DNA of 50,668 bases, taken from contig NZ_LIGI01000001.1 in the NCBI RefSeq assembly GCF_001273955.1, positions 1,859,758 to 1,910,425 of the forward strand, in the 5' to 3' direction. The notes under the pieces were generated by a model, which ran no database searches, was not told the DNA's origin, and worked only from the letters and a program-made list of their open reading frames with translations. Below are positions 42,963 through 50,668 of this stretch, in pieces. A program made the translations under genes and the position numbers. Each line of letters opens with the position of its first letter. The first letter of the stretch is position 1. Source of the stretch: Bacillus sp. FJAT-27245 (GTDB taxonomy: Bacteria > Bacillota > Bacilli > Bacillales > Cytobacillaceae).

Positions 42963-43224
42963 TGGTTACACCCCTTTCCAGGAACCTGGCAAATGCCAAT
43001 GTGCCAATAAAGGATAAAATTCCAATCAGCAGGATGACTTCAAAAAACGCATGTGTCCTTAGGATGACAGAGCTTACTGCAACTACGGCAATGGACGTGA
43101 TGCCGATGGAGTCGAGCGCCTGGATTCGGTCCGGTGCCGATGGTCCTTTAATCAGCCTGTAGAAGGTCGCGAGCATTGAGATAGCCAGAAAGAATAAAGA
43201 AATCTTTAAAATTAAGTCAAACAT
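42943..43224 (-). CDS. mrpF: Na+/H+ antiporter subunit MrpF
   Basis: The protein has 93 residues and three membrane helices. The family motif G-P-S-A-P-D-R-I-Q-A-L-D lies at about 27-38. MrpF is required for assembly and ion transport in the Mrp complex and has been linked to cholate efflux in Bacillus subtilis. It overlaps mrpE at its start and mrpG at its end. Confidence 0.93.
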   Translation of the reverse strand: MFDLILKISLFFLAISMLATFYRLIKGPSAPDRIQALDSIGITSIAVVAVSSVILRTHAFFEVILLIGILSFIGTLAFARFLERGVTIESKRP

Positions 43225-43694
43225 TTCCGCGTCACCCTCTTTATCGAATTTTCAAATCGTATTTTCGAATTGATAATCGCTTCATTCGCATCCGAAGTAT
43301 CGAGTACGTGGACAAAAAATGTCTTGTTGTCTTCCGAAACCTTGATAACGACAGATCCCGGGGTCAATGTCAACAGGAGCGCAAGGAGGGTCACCTCTAA
43401 GTCAGTCTCCAAATCCGTTTCAAGCGTTAACGTTCCGGGGGCAATCGCCAGTTTCGGCCGCACGACCTGGCGAAGAACCATATAGCTGGATATAAATAAT
43501 TCCTGTATAAACACAAGAGCCAATTTAATAATATTTAATAAGGTAATCAAATAAAAATTTTCAGGCAGGAAGCGGCGCATCAAAAACAGCACGAGCATTC
43601 CGGCGAGATAGCCGCTGATAAAGGTCAGGATGCTCCAGTCTTCCTGGAGAGCCGTCCAAAGCAGAGCAATAAACAGATTGGTTAATACTTGCAT
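43212..43694 (-). CDS. mrpE: Na+/H+ antiporter subunit MrpE
   Basis: The protein has 160 residues from ATG at 43694; five codons more are open from GTG at 43709, which sits inside the AAAGGGGTGG site. Two or three membrane helices lie near the N-terminus. Then follow the P-G-T-L-T-L-E-T and L-T-P-G-S-V-V motifs of the family and a small cytosolic domain (H-V-L-D near 130). It is needed for stable Mrp assembly in some species. Confidence 0.9.
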   Translation of the reverse strand: MQVLTNLFIALLWTALQEDWSILTFISGYLAGMLVLFLMRRFLPENFYLITLLNIIKLALVFIQELFISSYMVLRQVVRPKLAIAPGTLTLETDLETDLEVTLLALLLTLTPGSVVIKVSEDNKTFFVHVLDTSDANEAIINSKIRFENSIKRVTRKCLT

Positions 43695-43740
43695 CGGCAC
43701 ATTCACCACCCCTTTCTGTGGAAATTAACGGCTGGTCCGC

Positions 43741-45228
43741 TTATTGTTCGCCAAGTACCGATTCAATATAAAGTGAAGGATCAAGCAAGCTTTCTACAGC
43801 CAGGCTTGCAAAAGCATGAATTCCTTCCGCACCAAGCCCAAGCGCAACCGTCAAGGCTGTCAGGGTGGCGATAGGGAACAGTAATCCTTTCGTTTTCCGT
43901 TTCTCTTTCTCGTATTCTTCTTCCAAATACGATTCTCCCCAAAAGCCGTTCATAAAGATTTTCATGATCGAATACAGAACCATCAAGCTTGTAATCAGGC
44001 CAAATCCCCCAAGCCAAAAGTAGCCTGCCTCGAATGTACCTTCCGTTATATACACCTTGCCGATGAAACCGCTGAATGGCGGAATTCCTGCCAGTGACAA
44101 TGCAGCAATAAAGAACATCCAGCCTAAATAAGGATACGTTTGGATCAACCCGCTGATATTCTTGAGGTTGGATGTTGCTGTAATGGCGATGACGGTTCCA
44201 CCGATCAGGAAGAGAAGGGCTTTAATAATGATGTCATGGATCAAATAGTAGACGGCTCCTGTTAGTCCTTCCGGTGTCCCGGTAGCCAGTCCTGCTAAAA
44301 TGAATCCAACGCCGACAATGACGTTATACGTCAGGATTTTTTTAATATCAGAATACGCGATGGCCCCGATTGCACCCAAAACCATCGTCAAAGCGCTCAT
44401 GATGCCGATTAGGAGATGTGTGCTGACAGGCTCATGGTAGAACACAAGTGTAAACAGCCGGATGATTGAATAAATGCCGACCTTCGTAAGGAGCGCGGCA
44501 AAAACAGCTGCAATAGCCGTCGGCGGGGCACTGTACGAGCCGGGGAGCCAAAAGAATAGCAGCAAGCCCGCTTTCAGGCTGAATACGATTAGAAATAGCA
44601 ACGAAATGGCTGTCAACAGGCCGTCCTGCCCGGCTTCCGCAACTCGTACTGAAAGGTGGGCAAAATTCAATGTGCCCATGGTCGCATACAAGTAAGAGAT
44701 GGCAACCAGGAAAAGGAGTGACGAAACAAGGTTTGTAAGGACATATTTTATCGATTCCCTTAGCTGGATGCGGGTTCCCCCAATTGAAATAAGCACATAG
44801 GAGGAAATCAGCATTACCTCAAAGCAGACGAAGAGATTGAAAATATCGCCGGTAATAAATGACCCGTTCACCCCTGTGAGCAGGAAAAGGAACACGGGGT
44901 AAAAATAGTGCATTTCACGTTCTTTCCCGATGGAGCGGAAGGCGTATATCAGGCAAAAAAAGGATACGATGTTTGCAGTCAGCAACAGCAGGGCGGAAAA
45001 CATATCCGCGGCCATGGTGACGCCAAAAGGGGCTTTCCAGCCGCCAATGTGGAGCACCTGGATGCCACCGGCTTGTATTTGAGCAATTAATACTGCAGAT
45101 ACTGCCCCTGTGCCCGCGATGGCAAGTAACCCGAGCAGCCGCTGCGCCATTATCCTCTTTCTCACCATGACCATGGTCATTCCCGCGATCAGCGGGATGA
45201 TGATGGGCAGTATGAGTAAATTATTCAT
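43741..45228 (-). CDS. mrpD: Na+/H+ antiporter subunit MrpD
   Basis: The protein has 495 residues with about fourteen membrane helices. MrpD is one of the two large subunits related to complex I antiporter-like subunits NuoL/M/N. Key charged residues in the membrane can be seen: E in F-E-V-M near 137 and K in S-L-K-A-G near 219. The proton_antipo domain runs about 125-410. It starts eight bases inside mrpC. Confidence 0.93.
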   Translation of the reverse strand: MNNLLILPIIIPLIAGMTMVMVRKRIMAQRLLGLLAIAGTGAVSAVLIAQIQAGGIQVLHIGGWKAPFGVTMAADMFSALLLLTANIVSFFCLIYAFRSIGKEREMHYFYPVFLFLLTGVNGSFITGDIFNLFVCFEVMLISSYVLISIGGTRIQLRESIKYVLTNLVSSLLFLVAISYLYATMGTLNFAHLSVRVAEAGQDGLLTAISLLFLIVFSLKAGLLLFFWLPGSYSAPPTAIAAVFAALLTKVGIYSIIRLFTLVFYHEPVSTHLLIGIMSALTMVLGAIGAIAYSDIKKILTYNVIVGVGFILAGLATGTPEGLTGAVYYLIHDIIIKALLFLIGGTVIAITATSNLKNISGLIQTYPYLGWMFFIAALSLAGIPPFSGFIGKVYITEGTFEAGYFWLGGFGLITSLMVLYSIMKIFMNGFWGESYLEEEYEKEKRKTKGLLFPIATLTALTVALGLGAEGIHAFASLAVESLLDPSLYIESVLGEQ

Positions 45229-45559
45229 TTTGTTTACCTCTCAATTTGTGCGTTTCATCTGTGCCCAAAACCTTGTAGGCGCGATAGCTCAGGACAAGGA
45301 AAAGGGCGGTCGTCCCAAAGTTGATGACAATCGCAGTTAAAATAAGCGCCTGCGGCAGGGGATCCGTATACGTATTCCCGCCAATCCCCAAAAGGGGCGG
45401 GCCGCCGGTTTTCAAGCCTCCCATCGTCAGGATGAGCAGGTTGACTGCATGACTGATGATGGAAGTTCCTAAAATAATTCTTAAGAGATTTCCTGATAAA
45501 AGTAAATACGTTCCAATGGTAAAGAGGACGCCAACAAGAATTGAGACCATAGTTTCCAT
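45221..45559 (-). CDS. mrpC: Na+/H+ antiporter subunit MrpC
   Basis: The protein has 112 residues and three membrane helices. It is related to NuoK. The run G-T-S-I-I-S-H-A-V-N-L near residue 32 and D-P-L-P-Q-A-L-I-L-T-A-I-V-I near 66 are standard for MrpC. It begins right after the mrpB stop and overlaps mrpD. Confidence 0.93.
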   Translation of the reverse strand: METMVSILVGVLFTIGTYLLLSGNLLRIILGTSIISHAVNLLILTMGGLKTGGPPLLGIGGNTYTDPLPQALILTAIVINFGTTALFLVLSYRAYKVLGTDETHKLRGKQNE

Positions 45560-45560
45560 C

Positions 45561-45986
45561 TTATCGGTCCTCGCTTATCGTAATAATGATTGTCATAGCG
45601 GTCCCAATTACGGCCAAAGCTACACCAAGGTCAAAAATCATCGCGGTTGCCAGCTCCGTTTTACCGAAAAGGGGAAGGTTGAAATAACTGTATGCCTGGG
45701 TAAGGAAAGGAGCATTATAGAGCATTCCGCCAACTCCGGTCAAAACGGCAATCAATACGCCTGCTGCTGCCATGGCCTTGAAATCAACGGGAATATTTTC
45801 CCTTACCGAGTCGATATCATACGTCAGGAAGAGAAGCGTAATCGCGCAAGCCAGCGCAAGCCCGCCCACGAAGCCGCCTCCGGGATGATGGTGGCCGGAA
45901 ATGAAGAGGTTAATGGCGAAAGTGAAAATGATGACAACCGCAACCCTCGTTACAGTGATTAAAATGACGTCATTTACTTTCTTCAT
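45561..45986 (-). CDS. mrpB: Na+/H+ antiporter subunit MrpB
   Basis: The protein has 141 residues from ATG at 45986; a GTG at 45995 is within the GGGGGTGGG site. Four membrane helices are present, with the family motif G-H-H-H-P-G-G-G-F-V-G-G-L near residue 32-44. It is part of the Mrp membrane arm. The start overlaps the end of mrpA by 17 bases. Confidence 0.93.
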   Translation of the reverse strand: MKKVNDVILITVTRVAVVIIFTFAINLFISGHHHPGGGFVGGLALACAITLLFLTYDIDSVRENIPVDFKAMAAAGVLIAVLTGVGGMLYNAPFLTQAYSYFNLPLFGKTELATAMIFDLGVALAVIGTAMTIIITISEDR

Positions 45987-48381
45987 TCTTCCCACCCCCG
46001 TTTAATTCAAGTTTTATTAACGTAAACACTCCAAGAGCCGCAATCGCGAGAACGGATATTTCCAACATCGTATCAATGCCCCTGAAGTCAACAAGAATGG
46101 CATTCACGATATTTTTAGCACCAGCCAGCTCATAGGAGTTTTCATAAAAGCTAGAGATCGGCTCAAACAGCCTGTTGCCATTTGCCGACAGAGCGAACAA
46201 GGTGACGGTAACCCCGACGCCCAAGGATATAATCAAATTTAAGGGCTTGAAGGGAATGCCTCCGGTTCCTTTAAAAAATTTCGGCAAATGATAGTAACAT
46301 AGAAGGAACAACGCAGTGGTCACCGTTTCAATGACCATTTGCGTCAGGGCTAAATCCGGGGCCCTGAAAATAACAAAAAATAGTGATACAAGATAGCCCA
46401 TTCCTCCAAGGGCAATGACGGCTGTCATGCGTGATTTTGCAAAAAGTACCGTGAGGGCAGCGACGAGCAACGCCACGGCAAGGGCACCCTCAAAAAGGCT
46501 GATCGGCGTATTTTTTGCCGAAAAAGAAAGGCGATTCGAAACAAGGAGCGCGCCTCCAGCGAGCAGGACCATAAAACTGAACGCATAGACCAGGTAATCC
46601 CTTATATTGCCGGTCATATAGCGCCCGGTCAGGAATCGGGAGCCTGCTTCGCCCCGGTCCAGACCAACCGCATACAAATGATTCAGCGTCAGGGATTGCG
46701 GATAGCGCCTCAGTATACCAACCCAGCTTCTTCTGTACCAATAGAGATAAACCCCGAACAGGACAACGCCGGCTGTCATGCCAAGTTCCAGATTAAACCC
46801 GTGCCAGGCACTGATTTTTTGTGCAAATACACCCTCAGGCAACCCAGGAAGAACTGAATGGGCGGCTGGCTGCAGCAGGTAACTGGAAAGGGTATTTGGC
46901 ATGAAAAAGATGCCTACAACAAAGACAGCCAGTACGATAGGCGGAATCAGCATCCCGAGTGGGGCTTCATGAGGCTTTTTATCGAGTCTTTCAGGCTTAT
47001 AGTTCCCTCTGAAGGTTTTATAGACAAGAATCATGCAGTAAATAAATGTGAACACGCTGGCTGTCCATGCAACAAACGGAAAGAGGATTCCCAGTGTATC
47101 CATGTTGAAAATCTGCAACCTCGAGGCGTCCACCATCGCCGCAAAAAACATTTCCTTGCTTAAAAAGCCGTTAAAAGGGGGCAGGCCGGCCATTGAAAAT
47201 GCGCCAATAACCGCAAGTGTAAACGAGACAGGCATGATTTGCATCAAGCCGCCAAGCTTACGGATATCACGGGTGCCCGTCTCATGGTCAATGATTCCGA
47301 CAACCATGAAAAGCGCGCCCTTAAAGGTTGAATGGTTAATAAGGTGAAAAACGGCCGCCAAAACGGCAACGGCATAGACGGAGGACTCACCGCCCCCAGT
47401 AAAATACAAAGCCGCGGACCCGACACCGAACAGGCTCATGATCAGGCCCAGTTGGCTAATGGTCGAATATGCAAGAAGGGCTTTTAAATCCGTTTGTTTC
47501 ACCGCATTTAAAGAACCATAGAGCAATGTAGCAAGGCCGATTCCGGAGACAATCCAGAACCACTCCGCCTCTCCTCCAAAAACAGGCGTGAAGCGGGCAA
47601 CTAAATAAATGCCGGCTTTGACCATCGTCGCTGAATGGAGATAGGCGCTGACAGGCGTCGGGGCTTCCATTGCACCCGGAAGCCATATGCTGAACGGGAA
47701 CTGGGCTGATTTTGTAAAAGCGCCAAGCAGAATCAGTACCATCGCCGGTACGAACAGGGAATGGGAAGTGATGTCCCCGACGTCGGCAAGCATTTCCCGG
47801 ATGCTGTATGTTCCGGTCATCATCGATAGCATAATAAAACCGGCAAGCATCGAAAGGCCGCCGAAAATCGTAATCATCATTGATTTTTGTGCTCCATAAC
47901 GAGAGCGTTCACGCTGATACCAATAAGCAATCAGCAAGAAGGAAGAAATGCTTGTCAATTCCCAAAATACATAAAGGAGAATGAGGTTATCCGAGAATAC
48001 AACCCCAAGCATCGCGCCCATGAACAAAAGAAGGTAGACATAAAAATGGCCTAGAGCTTCCGTGTATTTGGACATATAATAAATGGAATAAAGGATGACA
48101 AGCGCCCCTATACCGGTAATCAGCAATGCGAAAACAAGGCCGAGCCCGTCCAGGTAAAGGGTAAAGTCAATATTGAACGAAGGCATCCAGGAAACTGAGC
48201 GCAAGAGGTTCTTACCTTCGGAGATGCGTGGCATAAATCGGAGCAGATACAGGAAGAGAACGATTGGAACAAGTATAACGAACCATCCAGTGTGCACCCG
48301 CGGCGAAAAATATTTATACAATAATGGCACGAAAATCGCGAATAAAAACGGAACTAGGACAATAAAGTGCATAGTATGCAA
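45970..48381 (-). CDS. mrpA: Na+/H+ antiporter subunit MrpA
   Basis: The protein has 803 residues from TTG at 48381, eight bases behind AAGGAGG; the frame is open for 26 more codons without a site. About 20 membrane helices are present. The N-terminal 500 residues are the NuoL-like antiporter part, with E in W-E-L-T-S near 140 and the H-S-A-T-M-V-K-A-G stretch near 248-256 (conserved H and K). The C-terminal part, from about 600, is the DUF4040/MrpB-like domain. MrpA is thought to hold the main cation path. First gene of mrpABCDEFG; the complex supports alkaline pH and sodium tolerance. Confidence 0.94.
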   Translation of the reverse strand: MHTMHFIVLVPFLFAIFVPLLYKYFSPRVHTGWFVILVPIVLFLYLLRFMPRISEGKNLLRSVSWMPSFNIDFTLYLDGLGLVFALLITGIGALVILYSIYYMSKYTEALGHFYVYLLLFMGAMLGVVFSDNLILLYVFWELTSISSFLLIAYWYQRERSRYGAQKSMMITIFGGLSMLAGFIMLSMMTGTYSIREMLADVGDITSHSLFVPAMVLILLGAFTKSAQFPFSIWLPGAMEAPTPVSAYLHSATMVKAGIYLVARFTPVFGGEAEWFWIVSGIGLATLLYGSLNAVKQTDLKALLAYSTISQLGLIMSLFGVGSAALYFTGGGESSVYAVAVLAAVFHLINHSTFKGALFMVVGIIDHETGTRDIRKLGGLMQIMPVSFTLAVIGAFSMAGLPPFNGFLSKEMFFAAMVDASRLQIFNMDTLGILFPFVAWTASVFTFIYCMILVYKTFRGNYKPERLDKKPHEAPLGMLIPPIVLAVFVVGIFFMPNTLSSYLLQPAAHSVLPGLPEGVFAQKISAWHGFNLELGMTAGVVLFGVYLYWYRRSWVGILRRYPQSLTLNHLYAVGLDRGEAGSRFLTGRYMTGNIRDYLVYAFSFMVLLAGGALLVSNRLSFSAKNTPISLFEGALAVALLVAALTVLFAKSRMTAVIALGGMGYLVSLFFVIFRAPDLALTQMVIETVTTALFLLCYYHLPKFFKGTGGIPFKPLNLIISLGVGVTVTLFALSANGNRLFEPISSFYENSYELAGAKNIVNAILVDFRGIDTMLEISVLAIAALGVFTLIKLELNGGGKNEESK

Positions 48382-48464
48382 TTTAACCGCCTCCTTCAAA
48401 AATCTTTGGCAGTGGAGTATAGCTGACAAGCGTGTATGTATGAGAGCAGGATGATTCAATAGGA

Positions 48465-48493
48465 TTGACTAGCCTGCCTGCTTAAGATATAGT
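48465..48493 (+). promoter_or_regulatory. promoter of the universal stress domain gene
   Basis: TTGACT, a 17-base spacer and TATAGT, about 65 bases before the ATG at 48560. It lies in the 180-base divergent gap shared with mrpA. Confidence 0.65.
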
Positions 48494-48559
48494 CATACAG
48501 AGCTACCCTATACTCAATATTTGTTAAGAACTTCACATCTATACCGAGGTGACAACATA

Positions 48560-49246
48560 ATGGAAAAAATCAAGGGGCGCATGGACGAAAGCATCCTCGT
48601 CTGTGTTTACTACGGCCCAAATGGCGAACGGCTCATCCAGCGGGGCTGTAAAATCGCGAGTATGCTGGATTGCCCGCTTTACATTTTAACCGTAGACCCT
48701 GTGCCATTCAGCGAAATGGATGCAGAAAAATCTCACTACATTGCCAGGTGGAAACAAATTGCGGAAGGCCATGATGCCGTCTCGTTTATCCTGAAGGATA
48801 ATGAGAAGCGGCCGATTTCAAAGGTGATTGCTGAAGTGGCCAGGGAACAGCAGGTTACTCAGATCATCCTCGGCCAAACAGCGCAAAGCCGATGGGAGCA
48901 GCTTACAAAAGGGTCGATCATAAACTCTTTGTTGCGGGAAGTTCCCTTTGTCGATTTGCATATCATTTCTGTGCCGCGTTACCTTAAAGAAGCGGAAGGG
49001 CATTATGAAAAAGGTGTCCGCGCCTACTTAATCAAGGAAAATGAAAACCATAGGGTGATTTTTAAACATACAAAGGACGTCTTGTTCGAAGGTATCTTCT
49101 TCAAGGAACAAGGAACGGACTTCGATACAGGCGTTTTCAAGTTTATGAAAGACCAGCAGGTTCTTCATGTCTCGGTCGTAGACGGGACCGTTGCTGCTCT
49201 GGAAAACGTTGAAATGGAATTGGATCTTCAGGAAGAAGATATATAG
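48560..49246 (+). CDS. KdpD-type universal stress domain protein
   Basis: The protein has 228 residues from ATG at 48560 behind GAGGTGA. The N-terminal 140 residues follow the Usp fold as found in the sensor kinase KdpD: I-L-V-C-V near residue 13, G-E-R-L-I-R/Q-R-G near 22-28 and I-I-L-G-Q-T-A-Q-S-R-W near 103-113, where KdpD has a G-x-S-x-x-S-R-W nucleotide loop. The last 85 residues are an extra domain I do not recognise. In other Firmicutes KdpD-type Usp domains bind cyclic di-AMP and control potassium uptake. Here it is divergent from the Mrp sodium antiporter operon, which suggests an ion-homeostasis role. There is no kinase domain. Confidence 0.75.
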   Translation: MEKIKGRMDESILVCVYYGPNGERLIQRGCKIASMLDCPLYILTVDPVPFSEMDAEKSHYIARWKQIAEGHDAVSFILKDNEKRPISKVIAEVAREQQVTQIILGQTAQSRWEQLTKGSIINSLLREVPFVDLHIISVPRYLKEAEGHYEKGVRAYLIKENENHRVIFKHTKDVLFEGIFFKEQGTDFDTGVFKFMKDQQVLHVSVVDGTVAALENVEMELDLQEEDI

Positions 49247-49252
49247 ACAAGT

Positions 49253-49288
49253 TCAGGGCCACCGCAGTTTGCGGGGGTCCTTTTTTTG
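49253..49288 (+). terminator. rho-independent terminator of the Usp-like gene
   Basis: A stem of about eleven positions (GGGCCACCGCA with TGCGGGGGTCC, two mismatches) followed by seven T residues. Confidence 0.7.
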
Positions 49289-49394
49289 CTCGGAAAGGCG
49301 CTTCGGGTAAAAAAGCATGTAATGGATATTAAACTGCAAAGCGCGGCCGGATACCGTTTTAGGAAAAACCCAGAATATCTCGGCTGCGCCGGCA

Positions 49395-49958
49395 TTATAG
49401 GTTTACATCAATCCGTATGGAAGAATCCTCGCCGTTTTCAATCCCTATATATTTCAATGTCTCTTTAGGGCTATGATGGTTAAAAACAGCCATTAGGATT
49501 GAAATCGCAATCCCTTTTCGGTAAGCGTGATAGCCGAACGTTTTTCGAAGGGTGTGCGTTCCGATTTTCCCCGTGACCCCGACCTTTTTAGCGGCATGGT
49601 TGATAATCCGATAAGCCTGTTGCCGGGTAATGGGAAGCTCATTCTTCTTGGACTTGAACAAATAATCGTTCGCCTCAAGTTTATAAAGCTGAAAAAACAA
49701 TTCCAGTTCATTCCGAATGCTGTTGTTCAAATAAAAAGCCTGTGGTTTGCCGCCATCGCAATCATGAATAATCATGAATTCCTTCACGCTTTCTCCGTCC
49801 CAAACATCTTTCACTTTGATAGAAAGCAAATCACTAACCCTGATTCCCGTGTTGATTCCAAATACAAATAGCAATACATCACGCTGTGAATTCTCTCTTA
49901 ACTCTTCCTTAATGGCATTGATTTGCGCAATGTCTTTTATAGGGTCAACGTACTCCAC
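49395..49958 (-). CDS. short tyrosine recombinase / integrase
   Basis: The protein has 187 residues from GTG at 49958, seven bases behind GGGAGG; 13 more codons are open upstream without a site. It has only the catalytic domain: R40 in N-T-G-I-R-V-S-D, H135 and R138 in T-H-T-L-R-K-T, H161/H162 in F-N-H-H-S and nucleophile Y170. The N-terminal core-binding domain is missing. Such short recombinases occur in Bacillaceae as single genes; their target sites are unknown. It differs strongly from the 279-residue recombinase at 1.75 kb. Confidence 0.85.
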   Translation of the reverse strand: MEYVDPIKDIAQINAIKEELRENSQRDVLLFVFGINTGIRVSDLLSIKVKDVWDGESVKEFMIIHDCDGGKPQAFYLNNSIRNELELFFQLYKLEANDYLFKSKKNELPITRQQAYRIINHAAKKVGVTGKIGTHTLRKTFGYHAYRKGIAISILMAVFNHHSPKETLKYIGIENGEDSSIRIDVNL

Positions 49959-49999
49959 ACGTATTCCTCCCAATGTTACATAATTGGATTTTATCACAA

Positions 50000-50011
50000 G
50001 TTAAGTAACAT
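50000..50011. repeat. 12-base repeat GTTAAGTAACAT, copy 1
   Basis: The exact 12-mer GTTAAGTAACAT appears here, just upstream of the short recombinase gene, and again at 50556-50567. It could be an operator or a recombination core; nothing proves either. Confidence 0.4.
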
Positions 50012-50046
50012 CACAAAACGATAAACCCTCAAAATAATTATTTTTT

Positions 50047-50361
50047 TTATGGAGAAGGGGGCTGCTTTGAATACCTTTTGCTTAACACAAACAGGCTGAT
50101 AAAAAGGGTAAGGATTGAAATGAATTTGCTGCCAAGAATCAACCCGGCCGCATAGCTCTGATCAATCGGAATAAAGGGAAGTGCAATCATTATGACAGCG
50201 AGTGCAATTGTAGTGAAGAGGACGAAAAAAGCATTCGTGTAGGATTTGTTTATGATGAAGAAACTGGTCCGGCAGCTGGTTGAGACATAAATTGAGACAA
50301 TATAACCGAGCGCCACGATGACTAAATAAATTAATACTATGATGCCGACAGTAATGCCCAT
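50047..50361 (-). CDS. small membrane protein
   Basis: The protein has 104 residues from ATG at 50361 behind AAGGAGG. Three hydrophobic segments are visible (about 5-25, 42-62 and 74-95). The tail is basic with S-K-Q-P-P-S-P. No family is recognised. It lies between two copies of a 12-base repeat and next to the short recombinase gene. Confidence 0.6.
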   Translation of the reverse strand: MGITVGIIVLIYLVIVALGYIVSIYVSTSCRTSFFIINKSYTNAFFVLFTTIALAVIMIALPFIPIDQSYAAGLILGSKFISILTLFISLFVLSKRYSKQPPSP

Positions 50362-50555
50362 AAGATACCTCCTTCGTAGAAATAAGGTTGGAAAATCTTT
50401 ATAAGAATGGGGGAACACATTACGGTTCTGTGGAGTTCATATGAACGATGACTTTAAACAAAGTGGAGTTTCAGGTCGAATAGACTGCATCTGCAAATGA
50501 TGGTATGTGCCCGGTCGGAAGTTTTTAATGTGACATAATACTATTTTAGCAGAAG

Positions 50556-50585
50556 GTTAAGTAACATTGTGTGATTTAACTTAAC
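50556..50585. repeat. imperfect palindrome containing repeat copy 2
   Basis: The 12-mer GTTAAGTAACAT (50556-50567) and, after TGTGTG, ATTTAACTTAAC (50574-50585) form arms of an imperfect palindrome with ten of twelve positions paired. No gene is visible in 50362-50668 apart from this element. Confidence 0.45.
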
Positions 50586-50668
50586 TATTTTGAAATTTAG
50601 TGCAACGGCAGAATAACCTTAGGTATCAAGACCTTTTCAAGTGTATTGGCTCGTCAAAACGGTCTTTA

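Overview
The window looks like a chromosomal segment of a low-to-moderate GC, endospore-forming member of the Bacillaceae. The evidence is a full Mrp Na+/H+ antiporter operon, an S-box controlled metNPQ operon, a LysM/GH18 SleL (YaaH)-type spore-cortex enzyme, frequent TTG/GTG starts behind strong Shine-Dalgarno sites, and many rho-independent terminators. I cannot name a species from sequence alone.

Layout. (1) 1-6 kb is an accessory region of small, mostly unrelated single genes, nearly all on the + strand: a cupin, an Imm8-like immunity protein, an unknown protein, a two-helix membrane protein, an ApeA-like HEPN defence protein, a P-loop kinase and a membrane protein. They are separated by copies of a dispersed imperfect-palindrome repeat with the cores AACGGGTGC and AAACGGGGCAG. 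A complete tyrosine recombinase is embedded on the opposite strand. This integron-like 'one gene, one repeat' layout is the strongest candidate for an undescribed system here. (2) 6.1-7.05 kb holds an LCP-family cell-wall ligase gene. (3) 7.4-11.2 kb holds cydDC, preceded by a structured leader with an intrinsic terminator that looks like an attenuator or riboswitch. (4) 11.4-23.1 kb is a complete staphyloferrin B-type NIS siderophore operon colinear with sbnABCDEFGHI, behind a promoter carrying two Fur boxes. (5) 23.2-27.2 kb, on the minus strand, is metN-metP-metQ under a SAM-I riboswitch, followed by an iron-containing alcohol dehydrogenase. (6) 27.5-31.4 kb is a second patch of orphan or lineage-restricted genes: a phage replication-like protein, a lipoprotein, a beta-propeller-like protein and a DUF6843-like protein. 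(7) 31.5-34.9 kb is an XRE-cupin regulator divergent from a hydrolase / extradiol dioxygenase / 2-keto-4-pentenoate hydratase / DoxX operon. (8) 35-42.5 kb contains a membrane protein, a large secreted M14 carboxypeptidase with an insertion and a C-terminal accessory domain, small membrane genes (two apparently broken at homopolymers), SleL, an IS1595-like transposase remnant and a VOC protein. (9) 42.6-48.4 kb is mrpABCDEFG, divergent from a stand-alone KdpD-type universal stress domain protein. (10) 49.4-50.4 kb has a short tyrosine recombinase and a small membrane protein.

How the genes work together. The sbn block contains every step for staphyloferrin B: SbnI and SbnA/B make L-2,3-diaminopropionate, SbnG makes citrate, SbnH decarboxylates, SbnE/F/C condense and SbnD exports. 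No sirABC-type importer is present in the window. The metNPQ and Mrp operons are standard transport modules. The 32-35 kb operon has the parts of a ring meta-cleavage route with quinone/thiol stress-like accessory proteins. All functional assignments come from family motifs read by eye; no database search was run.
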